A DNA stretch of 64,000 nt, taken from Isochrysis galbana (Eukaryota; Haptophyta; Isochrysidales; Isochrysidaceae). The notes below the pieces were generated by a model. It saw only the letters and a program-made list of their open reading frames with translations, had not been told where the DNA came from and ran no database searches. The translations under genes and the position numbers were made by a program. The stretch is from contig CM030934.1 in the NCBI GenBank assembly GCA_018136815.1, forward strand, positions 5,541,318-5,605,317, read 5' to 3'. Shown piece after piece: positions 1 through 9,721 of the stretch (its first letter is position 1; each line of letters starts with the position of its first letter).

Positions 1-1
1 T

Positions 2-295
2 AAGACGCTTGATGACCGGGCCAGAACGGCTATCGAAGAAGAGGATGAAGCACGGCTGCAGGGCGGTTGCCCTTCTACCGCCGACGGCCTCCCTTCGGTC
101 GTCCTTGAGACCACGCTTGATTCCGAAGTAATTACGAGTACATTCGAGCCGTGGACGCTACCATGCGCGCCGCGAGTACCTACTGACACCTCACCTCGTA
201 CAGTGCGCAAGCGTAGAGGTCACCTGCGTCTGACTCAACGCAACACTCAGGTTAGCAAAACTCCTGTAAAAGGGAGAAACAAAAGGGTGGGGTAG
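2..295 (+). CDS. C-terminal end of an open frame cut by the window edge, possibly retroelement polyprotein
   Basis: A frame is open from base 2 to a TAG at 293-295 (97 residues), with no start inside the window. The peptide is charged, starts with an acidic stretch (IEEEDEARLQ) and ends in a basic tail (KGRNKRVG). I recognise no domain. About 600 bases downstream lies a block with LTR-like features that is repeated elsewhere in the window, so the simplest reading is the 3' end of a retroelement polyprotein. That assignment is inference from position only. Confidence 0.35.
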   Translation, partial: KTLDDRARTAIEEEDEARLQGGCPSTADGLPSVVLETTLDSEVITSTFEPWTLPCAPRVPTDTSPRTVRKRRGHLRLTQRNTQVSKTPVKGRNKRVG

Positions 296-440
296 GGTGA
301 GTCAAACTACAACCGCCGCGTGAGGTTGCCAAGTTTGTACTAACCTAACATCGGATCCGAGGGTTCAAATTCAAATTCACCACGATGTCGCAATACATGA
401 TATGGTACCTCGATTCTACTAGAGTTGGTCGCGACAACTC

Positions 441-672
441 CTAGTACTCGATGTCAATGCCTGGGAATGTCTCCTAGGGTAACATCATCGCTCGCTCGAT
501 CTCTCGTTTCGATAACGCTACTTCGCAGTCCGATATTTTGATTACGAATGCATCCGATTCTTTAAGTCTCCGATCCTCCGATATCCGATCTCCGATCTCC
601 GATATTCTGTGCCAAATGGCTCGGAACACGCGTAACTGTTCGAATCCCCGATGGAATTCAGAAGGCCTCGCC
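441..672 (+). repeat. Repeat block X, copy A
   Basis: This block, starting CTAGTACTCGATG and ending near GGCCTCGCC, is about 95% identical by eye to 42399-42633. Here it lies upstream of repeat block Y (900-1834); in the second locus it lies directly downstream of Y. It contains a short run of CCGAT/TCCGATCTCCGAT micro-repeats. The segment 296-440 between the partial ORF and this block is unique sequence with no recognisable feature. Confidence 0.75.
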
Positions 673-899
673 TACCGATGTGCTATGAAATATTGCTCGA
701 TCTTCGATTGTTGCTATGAGAAAATGCTGCCGATTGGACGCTTGCTCTCCGTCACCGTCACCGCTGTCGCTTTGTCGCCATGTGGCACACGAAAAAGTGA
801 GGAGCCGCAACGCCCCACTTCTCTTGATGGTAAGGTAATCGAACGTACCGTCCGTCCGACCGCTCAACATCAGGGGATGTTTCGATCTTAGTCGGGGGG

Positions 900-1834
900 T
901 GTCGCATTCGCGAGCCTCTGCAGGCTATTTCGCTCTACCGTTATAACCGCGATGGTAAATCATCAATCTTCGTTCTCATGTCTATCTATACGTCTACGAC
1001 GTCTCCACGCTTCTATCAATCACTACACTTCATTCAATGTTGGTCTACCATTATATCCACGTGGCCAAGCAGCTTCTACAGGCTTCTTTCTACTCGGAAT
1101 ATGAATATGCTCTAGCTCTGGACTGATCACCCAGGCATGGAGATCAAGGGAGTAGTAAGCACGTGTCGATGAAGACCAAGGAAGTAGCGAGCATCTTGCT
1201 TGCTAAAGTACACCCTCAAGAACCTCAAGCATCTAGACTCTGTAAGTCTGACACCTCTGTAAGCTTCTAGACTTTTTAAGTCTACCAGCTACTCCATGGC
1301 TAAGCTACGAAAAGCTATAGGTAAAGTGCACGCCGCTGTGCTCGCGTTGAGACGCTATTCGCCGATGAATCTTGTAGGATCTTCACTAAGCATGGATGAA
1401 TCCCTTTCGCGCCTTTTCTGTGTGCAATCCTTCTCTAGGACGACGAGACGACGAGTTCTCTTCTGGCCAATTGGTTCCTTCTTTGCTCTCTCTGTTCACC
1501 CACCGTGGCTTTCGCTCCCGTGTTTATTACGTGTTGCCCTTGTTTATGTTAGAAAGTGGTGTGGCGTGTCTTCGTACGCATCCAGCAGCCGTCGCAGCGC
1601 TCTGCGATCGAAGCCGTACCGTGACCCCTCGTACCCTTGAGCCCCTACTGCCTTGTGTGTGGTCTCTCGCTAGAAATCACCCACTAGAGATTGATTCAAT
1701 CTGTTCCTATGGACCCATCACCACCCTCTGCACCGCAAAATTCGCCCTCGCCGCCGCGCGCGGACCCCGTCACCACTGCACCCGTGCCCAAGCCTTCCCA
1801 AGTATCTTCACCCGCTACCCAAGTTGATAGGCCG
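900..1834 (+). mobile_element. Repeat block Y, copy A: probable LTR/5' leader plus start of a gag-like ORF
   Basis: Nearly identical to 41461-42396; a shorter, inverted copy of its first ~55 bases starts at 16337 on the minus strand. All three copies begin with TGTCGCA, and TG is the usual first dinucleotide of an LTR. About 40 bases in there is a TATA-like motif (TTATAACC here, TATAAATAA in the 16.3-kb copy). The block ends in a Pro/Ser-rich ORF that starts with ATG at 1709 (MDPSPPSAPQ) and runs to 2026, a plausible Gag N-terminus. No LTR terminus or primer-binding site could be fixed, so the LTR label is an inference. Confidence 0.55.
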
Positions 1835-1835
1835 C

Positions 1836-2009
1836 CTACGGACGCGTGGGTTGCCAAGGATGGAGTCTCAGGAGCCTTACCCGGATCCTGGGAACAGTCC
1901 ATCTCCACAAGAGGGCTTTCTGACGAGCCTCGGGCGGCATGGGGCGTCCCAGGTGGGGCGCGGTGGCGAGGGTCGCCTGGGGCTCGGGAGCGGTCGCGGC
2001 ACGCTCCAT
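1836..2009 (-). CDS. Small-ORF family member (a), 57 aa
   Basis: ATG at 2009 on the minus strand begins MERAATAPEP and continues to PHLGRPMPPEA. This matches the N-termini of the ORFs at 2359 (-) and 5733 (+), which carry PHRGRPKPPEP. A near-palindrome (AAACTATAACAATAGTTT, 2018-2035) lies immediately upstream of the start, as in the other copies. After about 35 residues similarity ends and the frame closes, so this copy is probably truncated. Function unknown; only the repetition supports it as a real unit. Confidence 0.4.
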   Translation of the reverse strand: MERAATAPEPQATLATAPHLGRPMPPEARQKALLWRWTVPRIRVRLLRLHPWQPTRP

Positions 2010-2017
2010 ATGCGGTC

Positions 2018-2035
2018 AAACTATAACAATAGTTT
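2018..2035. promoter_or_regulatory. 18-bp palindrome heading small-ORF copy (a)
   Basis: AAACTATAACAATAGTTT: two 7-bp arms around AACA. The same motif stands just 5' of the start codon of the other family members (2365-2382, imperfect at 5711-5727, 18434-18451). Its place before each ATG suggests a core promoter or a conserved 5' leader; a transposon end is the alternative. Confidence 0.4.
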
Positions 2036-2359
2036 TTCTGCACTGAAGGTAGGAGTTGCCTCCATGGGGGTGGCAGCAGGGCTGCCACCCACCATGGGGA
2101 GTCCTTGTTGTGGTGGAGCGGCGGCAGAGGCAGGCGGGAGGGCCAGAGGCTGGCCCTGTTGGTCTGCAGGGAACAGGACTCTGCCTGTTCCCTGCTTGTG
2201 TGGATGCTGGGGAGGAGAGGGCGGGAGGATCATGTCGACGTCGCTGTCGGCCAGGGGGGCGGCCTGCGAGCGCTTCGGCTCCGGCGGCTTGGGGCGGCCC
2301 CGGTGAGGCGTCGTGGCGGCGGGGGGCTGGGAGGTGGGAGCGGTCGGCGCGCACTCCAT
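2021..2359 (-). CDS. Small-ORF family member (b), 112 aa, Pro-rich with AT-hook-like motif
   Basis: ATG at 2359; the protein begins MECAPTAP, has the motif PHRGRPKPPEPKRS near residues 20-33, then an acidic patch (DSDVDM) and a Pro/Gln-rich tail. RGRPK is the core of an AT-hook, a minor-groove DNA-binding motif, but one short motif in a Pro-rich protein is weak evidence. The palindrome at 2365-2382 precedes the start, and the ORF ends inside the next palindrome (2018-2035), so this copy is bracketed by the motif. Closest relative in the window is the ORF at 5733. Confidence 0.45.
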   Translation of the reverse strand: MECAPTAPTSQPPAATTPHRGRPKPPEPKRSQAAPLADSDVDMILPPSPPQHPHKQGTGRVLFPADQQGQPLALPPASAAAPPQQGLPMVGGSPAATPMEATPTFSAEKLLL

Positions 2360-2364
2360 CGCTG

Positions 2365-2382
2365 AAACTATAACAATAGTTA
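2365..2382. promoter_or_regulatory. Palindrome heading small-ORF copy (b)
   Basis: AAACTATAACAATAGTTA, one mismatch from the copy at 2018-2035, beginning six bases 5' of the minus-strand ATG at 2359. Confidence 0.4.
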
Positions 2383-2399
2383 TTGACTCGTAGCATTAT

Positions 2400-3200
2400 T
2401 AGAGCGATTAAAAATTATGCATATAATTGGACAAGAAACAACATAGGACAGAGTGATCAAGGATAGCAACAAGCATAGGGGGCGTAACGCCCCCACCCGA
2501 GAAACCCACTGAGGAAGGCCAGAAGGACAGGCCCCCACACAGGGACGGACCGTACGCCCGTCGCCACCAAAGACCAAAGACATACTCATGAATGAGGACT
2601 GCCCCTCCCCTCCCCCCAACGCGAGGCCCAAAGTAGTATAGTGTACATGGGCCGACCCCCCCAAACCGAAGAATATGGAGAACGAGGGGGGGGGCGGAAG
2701 GGAGAGTACAGAGTAGTGGTAGTGGTATAGGCGATGGCGACGCGATCGTGTGCGAATGCGAGCGTCAATGGTAGCACAACGGACACCTTCATTTTTTTAT
2801 CCCTCACTCATCCCCCTTCTGGCTCCCACCCCCCCGTCGTCGGTCCTTGTCCTTCGGGCTTTCCGGGGATTCGGCCCATGTGCACTACAATTGGCCATGC
2901 ATGAGGGGAGAGGGAGGACTGGGGCATAGGCCTTTCGGAGGCGTGTGCGTAGGCAATGCGCCGCCCCAATCTAGGATCTAGGGGGGGCGAATGTGAATGG
3001 ATTCGGGTGTGGGGTGTCCCAATTTCGATGGAACGCGACCCTGCATTTCACACACATTTGACGACATGTCAGGCAATTCAACAACGCACCACGGCATCTC
3101 CGCGACAAGGCACAAGGCCCAAACAAGCTCAAGAGATTGTCTACGCAACACAACACGAGACATGTGAACCTCTCGCGCCGTCTCGCCCGGCACGTGGCCA
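2400..3200. other. Intergenic, nothing recognised
   Basis: Low-complexity purine and C-rich runs. Short frames here show no domain, codon bias or splice pattern. It is the 3' flank of the Kelch gene. Confidence 0.5.
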
Positions 3201-3201
3201 C

Positions 3202-5052
3202 TCACCACGACAGCCTCCCGACAGCCGCCGTGGCCACGGCGTATGCGACGCGGGCGCGCCCTTCTGCATTAGGCTCCAAGTCCGGGCCGGCGTGCCACTG
3301 GCCCAGTTCCGGGTCATAATACTCGATCGAGCTAAGCGCACATCCTGGGCCGTCGCCACCCACCACATAGATTTTGTCACCAATGGTGACCGCATTGTGC
3401 CCACCGCGAGGACATCTCATCGCAGGGGCCTCTTCCCACACACCCGACATAGGATCGTACACTTCGACGGAGCTAAGACTATTTCCAGCGTACGAGCGGC
3501 CGCCGAAGACGTACAGAAGGCCGTTGAAGGTGGTGCATGCTGCACCGACGCGCGAGGAGTGCATTGGGGGCACCGATTGCCAGACGCCCGTTTCCACATT
3601 AAAGGCCTCCACCATGTCCGCCTCGTCGACACAGTATCCGGCACTACGACGTCCGCCAATCGCAAACACGAGGCCTCCCACAGCGACGCCGCAATGCCCA
3701 TAGCGAACTGAGTGCATTCGTGGCCCTGGCTCCCAAATCCCACGCAGCGGGTCGAAGATGTCCATGCTCGCCACACCGAGCCCAGATTCGCCCATCCCTC
3801 CGAATACGAAAATCCGCCCCGCGCAGGCCACTGCCGCATGACGTGTGCGCGCACGTGGGAGTGGCGCGACGTCGCAACCAACGTTCGCCTCTGGGCTGAA
3901 GCGCCAAACTCTGACTGAGGGCTCGGCTGCCACACTACCATCACCTTGGCTATCCGCATGTGCGGCCGCGGCTGGCAGTTGCGAGGCCTCCCCGCCAATG
4001 AGGTAAATCTCTTTGTCCAGAGCGACCGCTTCCGCCCACATCCAGCTGCCCAAAGGCAGCGTCAAAGTCTCGGCTCGGCAAAGGGACCATGCACTCAGCT
4101 TGAAGATGAGGGAGCCAGACGGCTGCATCAATGGCGGTGCAGGGTGGCCATGGGGCGAAGGAGGCATGGCCATGGTGCCTCCAAACACGTACATCCGGTT
4201 GGGCTCGGCGCCTATACGAGGGGACGGTGAGACGCCCAGCTGCGCTTCCCGCAACTGCTTGCGCACGATGGGCTGTACAGAGCGCATGAGCGGATTCCGC
4301 AGGATGCGGTCTTTTACAACGTCTCGTGGCAGAAGCGCAAATCGCACCTTGCTAAGCAGGGCACATAATGCTGATGGCGAAGGATTTTGCGCCTTGACCC
4401 AGCGCTCAACGGCGTCATAGACTGCTTCCTCAGTGGCGCAGAGGTCGTCTTGGCTGATGAGGTCCGTCAGCTGGTCTTGAGATAACGAGAGGAACACGTT
4501 GTCTCTCACAGCCGCCTCAAAGTGGCGCAAAGAGGCCTTGCGGGCCTTGGCCGCAAGGTCGGGCAGCGTCAGCGCCTCCGCGAAGCTCCAGACCTCGAGG
4601 CTGTTCGCGCTGTTCAGCTGCAGCTGCTGTTCTGCGGCCAGTATCGCTGCGCGCTCCAGCTGGTCCACCTGCAAGAACTGGGCGGCGCGCAATGTCTCAC
4701 CCAGTATCTCGAGCTTGACCGAGCAGCATCCCAGGTAGAGGTAGTCGAGAATGGCGCGGAACACCTCCGGCTCGATGTCCTGAATGAAAATCTCCCCGTT
4801 CGCCTCGCTCGTCCCGTTGGTGAGCGCGGCACGAGCCCAGCGTGAGCCGCCGGCCAGAATGATGCGGTGGGCGGAGAAGCGCACGCCCCTCACAGAGATT
4901 TGCGCATCGGTGAACGAGCCTTGGCGCCAGAGCTCGATGAGCGCGGCGGGCATCTGCTCCCCCCCACTCAGGTGGACACACCCTTCCTCCACGAGCGTCG
5001 CTCTGGCCTCCGCCCTCGCCCTCTTGATGAGGCTGGCGCGATGCTCCTCCAT
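3202..5052 (-). CDS. BTB-BACK-Kelch protein (KLHL-like), likely CUL3 substrate adaptor
   Basis: A single uninterrupted frame of 616 aa, the usual length of KLHL proteins. BTB domain about residues 40-145 (FTDAQISVRGVRFSAHR, then DYLYLG), BACK domain about 150-255 (VWSFAEAL, AVERWVK, VRFALLP), and six Kelch blades about 285-605 with the repeating hydrophobic-x-GG signature (MYVFGG, IYLIGG, IFVFGG, VFAIGG, LYVFGG, IYVVGG). In known members BTB-BACK binds Cullin-3 and the Kelch propeller binds the protein to be ubiquitinated; the substrate here cannot be inferred. The ATG at 5052 is the first in frame, and the upstream region is a long purine-rich stretch on the coding strand. An arginine/alanine-rich N-terminal 35 residues precedes BTB. 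No intron is visible. Confidence 0.92.
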   Translation of the reverse strand: MEEHRASLIKRARAEARATLVEEGCVHLSGGEQMPAALIELWRQGSFTDAQISVRGVRFSAHRIILAGGSRWARAALTNGTSEANGEIFIQDIEPEVFRAILDYLYLGCCSVKLEILGETLRAAQFLQVDQLERAAILAAEQQLQLNSANSLEVWSFAEALTLPDLAAKARKASLRHFEAAVRDNVFLSLSQDQLTDLISQDDLCATEEAVYDAVERWVKAQNPSPSALCALLSKVRFALLPRDVVKDRILRNPLMRSVQPIVRKQLREAQLGVSPSPRIGAEPNRMYVFGGTMAMPPSPHGHPAPPLMQPSGSLIFKLSAWSLCRAETLTLPLGSWMWAEAVALDKEIYLIGGEASQLPAAAAHADSQGDGSVAAEPSVRVWRFSPEANVGCDVAPLPRARTRHAAVACAGRIFVFGGMGESGLGVASMDIFDPLRGIWEPGPRMHSVRYGHCGVAVGGLVFAIGGRRSAGYCVDEADMVEAFNVETGVWQSVPPMHSSRVGAACTTFNGLLYVFGGRSYAGNSLSSVEVYDPMSGVWEEAPAMRCPRGGHNAVTIGDKIYVVGGDGPGCALSSIEYYDPELGQWHAGPDLEPNAEGRARVAYAVATAAVGRLSW

Positions 5053-5065
5053 CGGCAGGGACCAC

Positions 5066-5700
5066 GCCGGCGCTCTCGGACGTCTCTCCCCCCCTCTCTC
5101 CTTTCCCCTCCTGCTCTCCTCTGCCCCTCTCCTCTCCGCTCTCCTCTCTCTCCGGTCTCCGGTCTGCGCTACTCTCTGCTCGCTACCCTGTGCTTTCTCT
5201 CTCCCTTCTTTTGCTCTCTCTCTCCTCTCCTTCTATTGGACCCTCTCTATCGCTTCTCTCGCTTCTCTTTCTTCTGTCGCAGCTCTCTCTTCACTCGCTC
5301 TCTTCCCGGGAGTAGCCACCCGCCCCTCTTTTCTCTTGCTCGCTCGCTCGCTTCAACCTCCCCCCCCCCCCCCCCCGGTTATTCGAGGGTGGGGATAGAA
5401 GCCATGCGACGGACGCACGGCGATGGACGGACGTTTCGTGGGCCCACCCGCCCGCGCCGCCGCCCCAGCGCCCCAGCTCTCTTCTCTCGTCTTCATCTTG
5501 CGGTTTGGGTTTGGGAGGACAAGAGTTGAGAGTTGGAGTTCGTACTACTGTTTATATTTATGTTAGTTTTCTGAGCCCAAGGTCGTCGGTTTGTGGTTTT
5601 ATGGTGAGGTTTAGTACGACGCGTTCTCGTCGTTGGAGAGACCAGACACCGGAGACTAGCGTCAGCGTCGTCGTCTCCTCCATGTTGCTATTCGCCCGAG
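5066..5700. other. Pyrimidine-rich upstream region of the Kelch gene
   Basis: About 300 bases of CT-rich sequence (5090-5360), including a C run at 5359-5376, read as purine-rich 5' flank on the Kelch coding strand. 5480-5700 is ordinary sequence leading into the next small-ORF copy. Frames across the CT tract are low-complexity artefacts. Confidence 0.5.
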
Positions 5701-5710
5701 CTTATCAAAA

Positions 5711-5727
5711 AACTCTTGTTATAGTTT
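5711..5727. promoter_or_regulatory. Imperfect palindrome heading small-ORF copy (c)
   Basis: AACTCTTGTTATAGTTT, an imperfect form of the motif at 2018 in the opposite orientation, ending five bases before the plus-strand ATG at 5733. Confidence 0.35.
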
Positions 5728-5732
5728 CAGCG

Positions 5733-6278
5733 ATGGAGCGCGCGCCGACCGCTCCCGTCTCCCAGCCTCCCGCCGCCGTCACGACGCCCCACAGGGGCCG
5801 ACCCAAGCCGCCGGAGCCGAAGCGCTCGCATGCCGCTGCCCCTCCCGACCACGACGTCGATATGGCCCCGCCGCCCTCCCCTCCCATGCAGCCACAGAGG
5901 CAGGGAACAGGAGCAGGCAAAGTCCTCGCTGTTATCCCCTGCAGACCAACTGGCCCAGAGCCAGGAGCTGGCACCCACCTCCGCCGCCATGCCACCCTCT
6001 CAAGGACTCCCCATGGGGTGTGGCAGCTCTGCTGCCACCCCCATGGAGGCACAACTTCTACCACGAGTGCACCCCTCGGGGGCGGGCACTTCACACAACA
6101 ATCAATCATCAATCATGGGGGCCTTTACGGCCTCCAACACTGCCAAATCCAACAACCAGAAATCCTATACGCGGAAGCGGCTGGCCCCAAGAGAAAGCAA
6201 CCTTCACAAGCTCAGCAAGCCCCACCTCAGCCCACTCAACAACCCCTGCCGCCTTCGCGCAAGCGAGCAGACCCATAG
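5733..6278 (+). CDS. Small-ORF family member (c), 181 aa, Pro-rich with AT-hook-like motif
   Basis: Longest member. It begins MERAPTAPVSQPP, carries PHRGRPKPPEPKRS near residues 20-33 and an acidic DHDVDM patch, and then becomes Pro/Gln/His-rich. Its middle (5990-6115, with CCATGGGG and CACTTCACA elements) is repeated inverted at 17870-18000 and in part at 2044-2100, so similarity goes beyond the N-terminus. The frame is open further upstream, but the ATG at 5733 is chosen because it aligns with the other members and follows the palindrome. No domain beyond the AT-hook-like core. It could be a transposon accessory protein or a host gene family. Confidence 0.45.
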   Translation: MERAPTAPVSQPPAAVTTPHRGRPKPPEPKRSHAAAPPDHDVDMAPPPSPPMQPQRQGTGAGKVLAVIPCRPTGPEPGAGTHLRRHATLSRTPHGVWQLCCHPHGGTTSTTSAPLGGGHFTQQSIINHGGLYGLQHCQIQQPEILYAEAAGPKRKQPSQAQQAPPQPTQQPLPPSRKRADP

Positions 6279-6299
6279 TCGGATCCGAAGCCGACTCCA

Positions 6300-8276
6300 A
6301 CCATAAGGCAATGAATCATTCAATGAATATGATACCAAGATTAGGGCTAGGCAGGAATATCAACATATCGTAAAACATATTTGGGTACGATTTCGCGAAA
6401 TAAATATGTCGACATATTTGCTACATATTTGGGCGGGCAGGGGCGGGTGGCTCCTACATATTTGGGCGGGGCGGGGCGGGGACGGGGAGGCGCGAGCGCG
6501 CGAGCGCGCGCAGGGGTGCAGTGGCGTGGGGTGGGGGGAGTACGAGAGCGGAGACAAGAACGAGCGAGGCAGAGCGATGCTAGGTGTTGGGGGCGAGGCG
6601 AGGCGGGCCAGCTTGCCCCCTGCTCCCTGCTACTTGCTCCCCTCACTGCCCCTACTACGGCCGCTCGGGCCCGCCCGCCGCCCGCGCGCGCGGCGCGCGG
6701 CCGCGTGGTTCTGCGTCGCCGGCACCATCGCCTCGAACGCCGCGGCAAGTAGCGTTGCTCACGAGCTCGTCGCTCGTCGCCGTCCGCCCGCTCCCCCAAC
6801 TCCCTAATCCGGTTGGAGTCGATGCCAATTGAGGGGGGAGGCATGTCCAACGGCGCGCGGAGCACGAGCTGGTTGATATGGGGAAGGTGGCGGCGGAGAA
6901 AGCTCTTCTCAATCGCACCGGTGGCTCGCGAGGTCCGCCGAAGAAGGCACAGCGAGTGGCGAGTGGCCGCTCAAACAAAAGGGTCTTTGTGGGTACAGTG
7001 AGTGCAGTATAGACAAGCCCAAGCGTCCCCAGTTCAGATGCTTTGCTTGTCGTGAGGGGGTGGGTTCTTACTACCATCTCCAGTGCTTCTTTTCGTGTCA
7101 TCGGTGCCTTATCGAGTAGTTAGAAGTTTTTGCACGTTCTTGGCTATTTTCGCCTTTTCGCGTTTTTTGCACTTAAAAAAGGGGGTCATGGCCCTATCCT
7201 TATGTACAGGTGTCATGCTGCTTAGCAAACCCAATACTGCCTATATGCTTGCTGCCAACCACAAAATATTGCCCCCCGGGTCACCCTAGCCGAATCGTTG
7301 GCACCTAAAAACCCGTTTTTCGTTTTTACGGCTCTACTAGGCGGTCAAGGTTGGGTAGTAGGGAGGTACATAAGCACGCTGCCTCAAGCCGCACATGTAG
7401 CGGGGATTTTTAAGAAGATTTTTGTGGCAGCAACTCGCGTCGAGGCGTACGGGCAGGTGCGCCAAGGGTTGTCGTGTTGGTACCGGGCTAGTGAGAGTAG
7501 TGGTACTAATGCCTCAGTAATATTGCATCAAGTTTACAGGGCGGAGGAGCTCAGTGCTGGCACCAGCTCTAGACGCTCACCTTGCGCGCGTCGTGTGGTG
7601 CACAGAGCTAGGGCCGGACGATGCGAATAAACGAAACAATTTGTAGCGCACCGTAAGCCCGTTCTCTGCATTTTATTTGTTATTTGGGCTCAAAGACGAC
7701 AGCTAGCGCATACCGTCTCGAGCGAACACACGAAGATGTATATGTCGATCACCCATCCACCAATCAACATCAACCCCCTTCCACTATCGGTCCATGAGGC
7801 CAGACTCTTCCAAACTCTGCCTGTCACAGAGATGGTCGATCTAGTTGTTAGAAAGTATCAAAAGCCTCGCAACCTTATTGCTTGTCCTCGTCTGGCTGCA
7901 TTTGAGGAATCCATCTCGTGATATAGCGCCATGAGAAGATCGAGGCATGGTTTAGAAATTCTTCGCCATAGAATTCAGAAGGTCTTGCCTGCTGAACCGA
8001 AGTAATGCGGGGCTCACCAACGTGTTTTCCTCCAATGTTTGGACGGCATTGGGAGGTACCACTCGCCGACGGCGTTCCGCCACATGGCCAGGAAGGCGAG
8101 GGTTCGCAAAGGCATCATCACGGTGGACCTGTCAAGGCATATTCAAGCAACGAGTTTAATACAGCTCGACTGGCTGAACAGTGCGGACGCGCAAGGAAGT
8201 TACAGCGGCGGGGGGGAGGCGGCCCCGAGCAATCTAGCTGAAACACCGCGCCCACACAGCCCATTACCGCGGTGAT
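6300..8276. other. Intergenic, no gene recognised
   Basis: Contains a perfect 18-bp palindrome AAATATGTCGACATATTT (6402-6419) and two direct copies of CTACATATTTGGGCGGG (about 6421 and 6453). The rest is GC-rich to 6800 and mixed sequence to 8276. Short frames show no domain or splice continuity. Confidence 0.45.
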
Positions 8277-9573
8277 TTAACCCACCTGGTCCTTGGTACG
8301 AGCGTCGTCCCACTCCTTGTTGGCCATCAGGAGGCCAACGTTCCCCCGTATGGTCCTCTGGCACAAGAACCACGGGAGCCTCTTCTCAGACCCCACTACT
8401 CGCTCAAGCAGATCAATCGAAATACCTCCCGTTGGATCTCGCGCATGCTCACGGGCATACTGCAACAGCCTTCGCACTTCGGGCTGGTCAAGAAAGAGGC
8501 GAATGGTAAAGCTCGGCGTGTTGAGGGCTTCCACAAAATCCTGCTCAGTTAGCACTCCACACCTCGATCGGTCAAACGCGCGCAAGTGCTTGATGAAAGC
8601 CTGAACCCGCATGGACTGCGCCGGCGTTTTGGGCTCTTCGACCGCATGCATCGCTTTGAGGAAGGCGTGAGGTGTGAAGTGGCCGTCAGAGTTGCAGTCA
8701 ACTTTATGCATGAGCTGACGCATCTACGATGGGAGGACACGGCGGTTTCTCGTTAAGATGCTGTGTACATGGAGGACAGACGTGAGGGGCCTCGCTGATA
8801 GCGGCACATATCTCATACGCCGTCCACGAGGCTGGCGACTTGAGACCCTGAGGCGCTCCGCGCCCTCTCACAAGGTGCAAGCATGATTTGCCACCACGCA
8901 GTAGCTGTCACCTGCAATTGGGAGATTCTTACACCAGCGGACTCGAGCGCTGCCTGCATGGTCTTCACTTCCAGTAGTCCGCCCGACTGTGCCGCAGCTG
9001 CCACTAGCGCTCCCTCGACAGCATCTTTGTACAGTTGAACACGCGGCCGCAGAGAAGACACCACCGTTGGCGTTGTTGGCCTGCTCCTTGCCCCCGTCTT
9101 CGGGGGTGTCCATGCAGGGTCTGGGAATGCGGGCGGGCGCATCGTGCCCAAAGAGGAGTTGATGACAGAGATACCGTCCTTATCTGTGCCCTTCCGACAG
9201 CGGTCGGCTGCTCGTTCTCCATACGATCTTAGGAAGGGGTCTCCATGACTCTGTGGGGAGGCGGCCGAGCCGAGCGGCAGTGAATCCATCGAGGGAGAGA
9301 GGTTGAGGACATTGCGTAGCTTTCTGATCTGATCGAGCACTTCCGCCTGGACGAGGCGCTCCCGTCTGAGCTCAATCCTGAGCTTGCGAGCCACCCTCGG
9401 GTCACGCAGCTCGTTGTTCGGTGTGAACATGTTGTCCTGCGGCAGACGCAGCCGTTGGAGAGTCTCTTGGGAGGTAGAAGACGCGGGCGCGAGGGGGGAG
9501 GGGGGGGAGCTCTGGCGCGAGCGCGTGCTGGGCGTGCGCACCTTGACCCCTGTGTACCCCAGCGTTGCCGGCA

Positions 9574-9574
<1 letters not shown>
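8277..9574 (-). CDS. EF-hand protein, two exons, 369 aa
   Basis: Exon 1 is 9574-8912 (221 codons) and exon 2 8723-8277. The intron has GTGACA at its 5' end and CATCGTAG at its 3' end, phase 0 on both sides, joining an N-terminal Ser/Pro-rich region with a charged helix (about residues 57-90) to the calcium-binding part. A canonical EF-hand loop lies at residues 230-241 (DCNSDGHF...), followed by a degenerate second loop (DRSRCGVLTEQDF) lacking several oxygen ligands. It probably binds one Ca2+ as a sensor or structural protein; partner and location are not evident. The start is the first ATG, directly after a (GA)n tract on the coding strand; an upstream exon beyond that tract cannot be excluded. 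Confidence 0.7.

Positions 9575-9721
<147 letters not shown>

Noticed and set aside
625-650. GTTCGAATCC, resembling a tRNA B box
   Set aside because: No A box at the right distance and no cloverleaf; part of repeat block X.
1296-1827. Overlapping ORFs of 111-143 aa in repeat block Y, repeated near 41.9 kb
   Set aside because: Indels between the two copies shift these frames; only the gag-like start at 1709/42272 keeps its frame.
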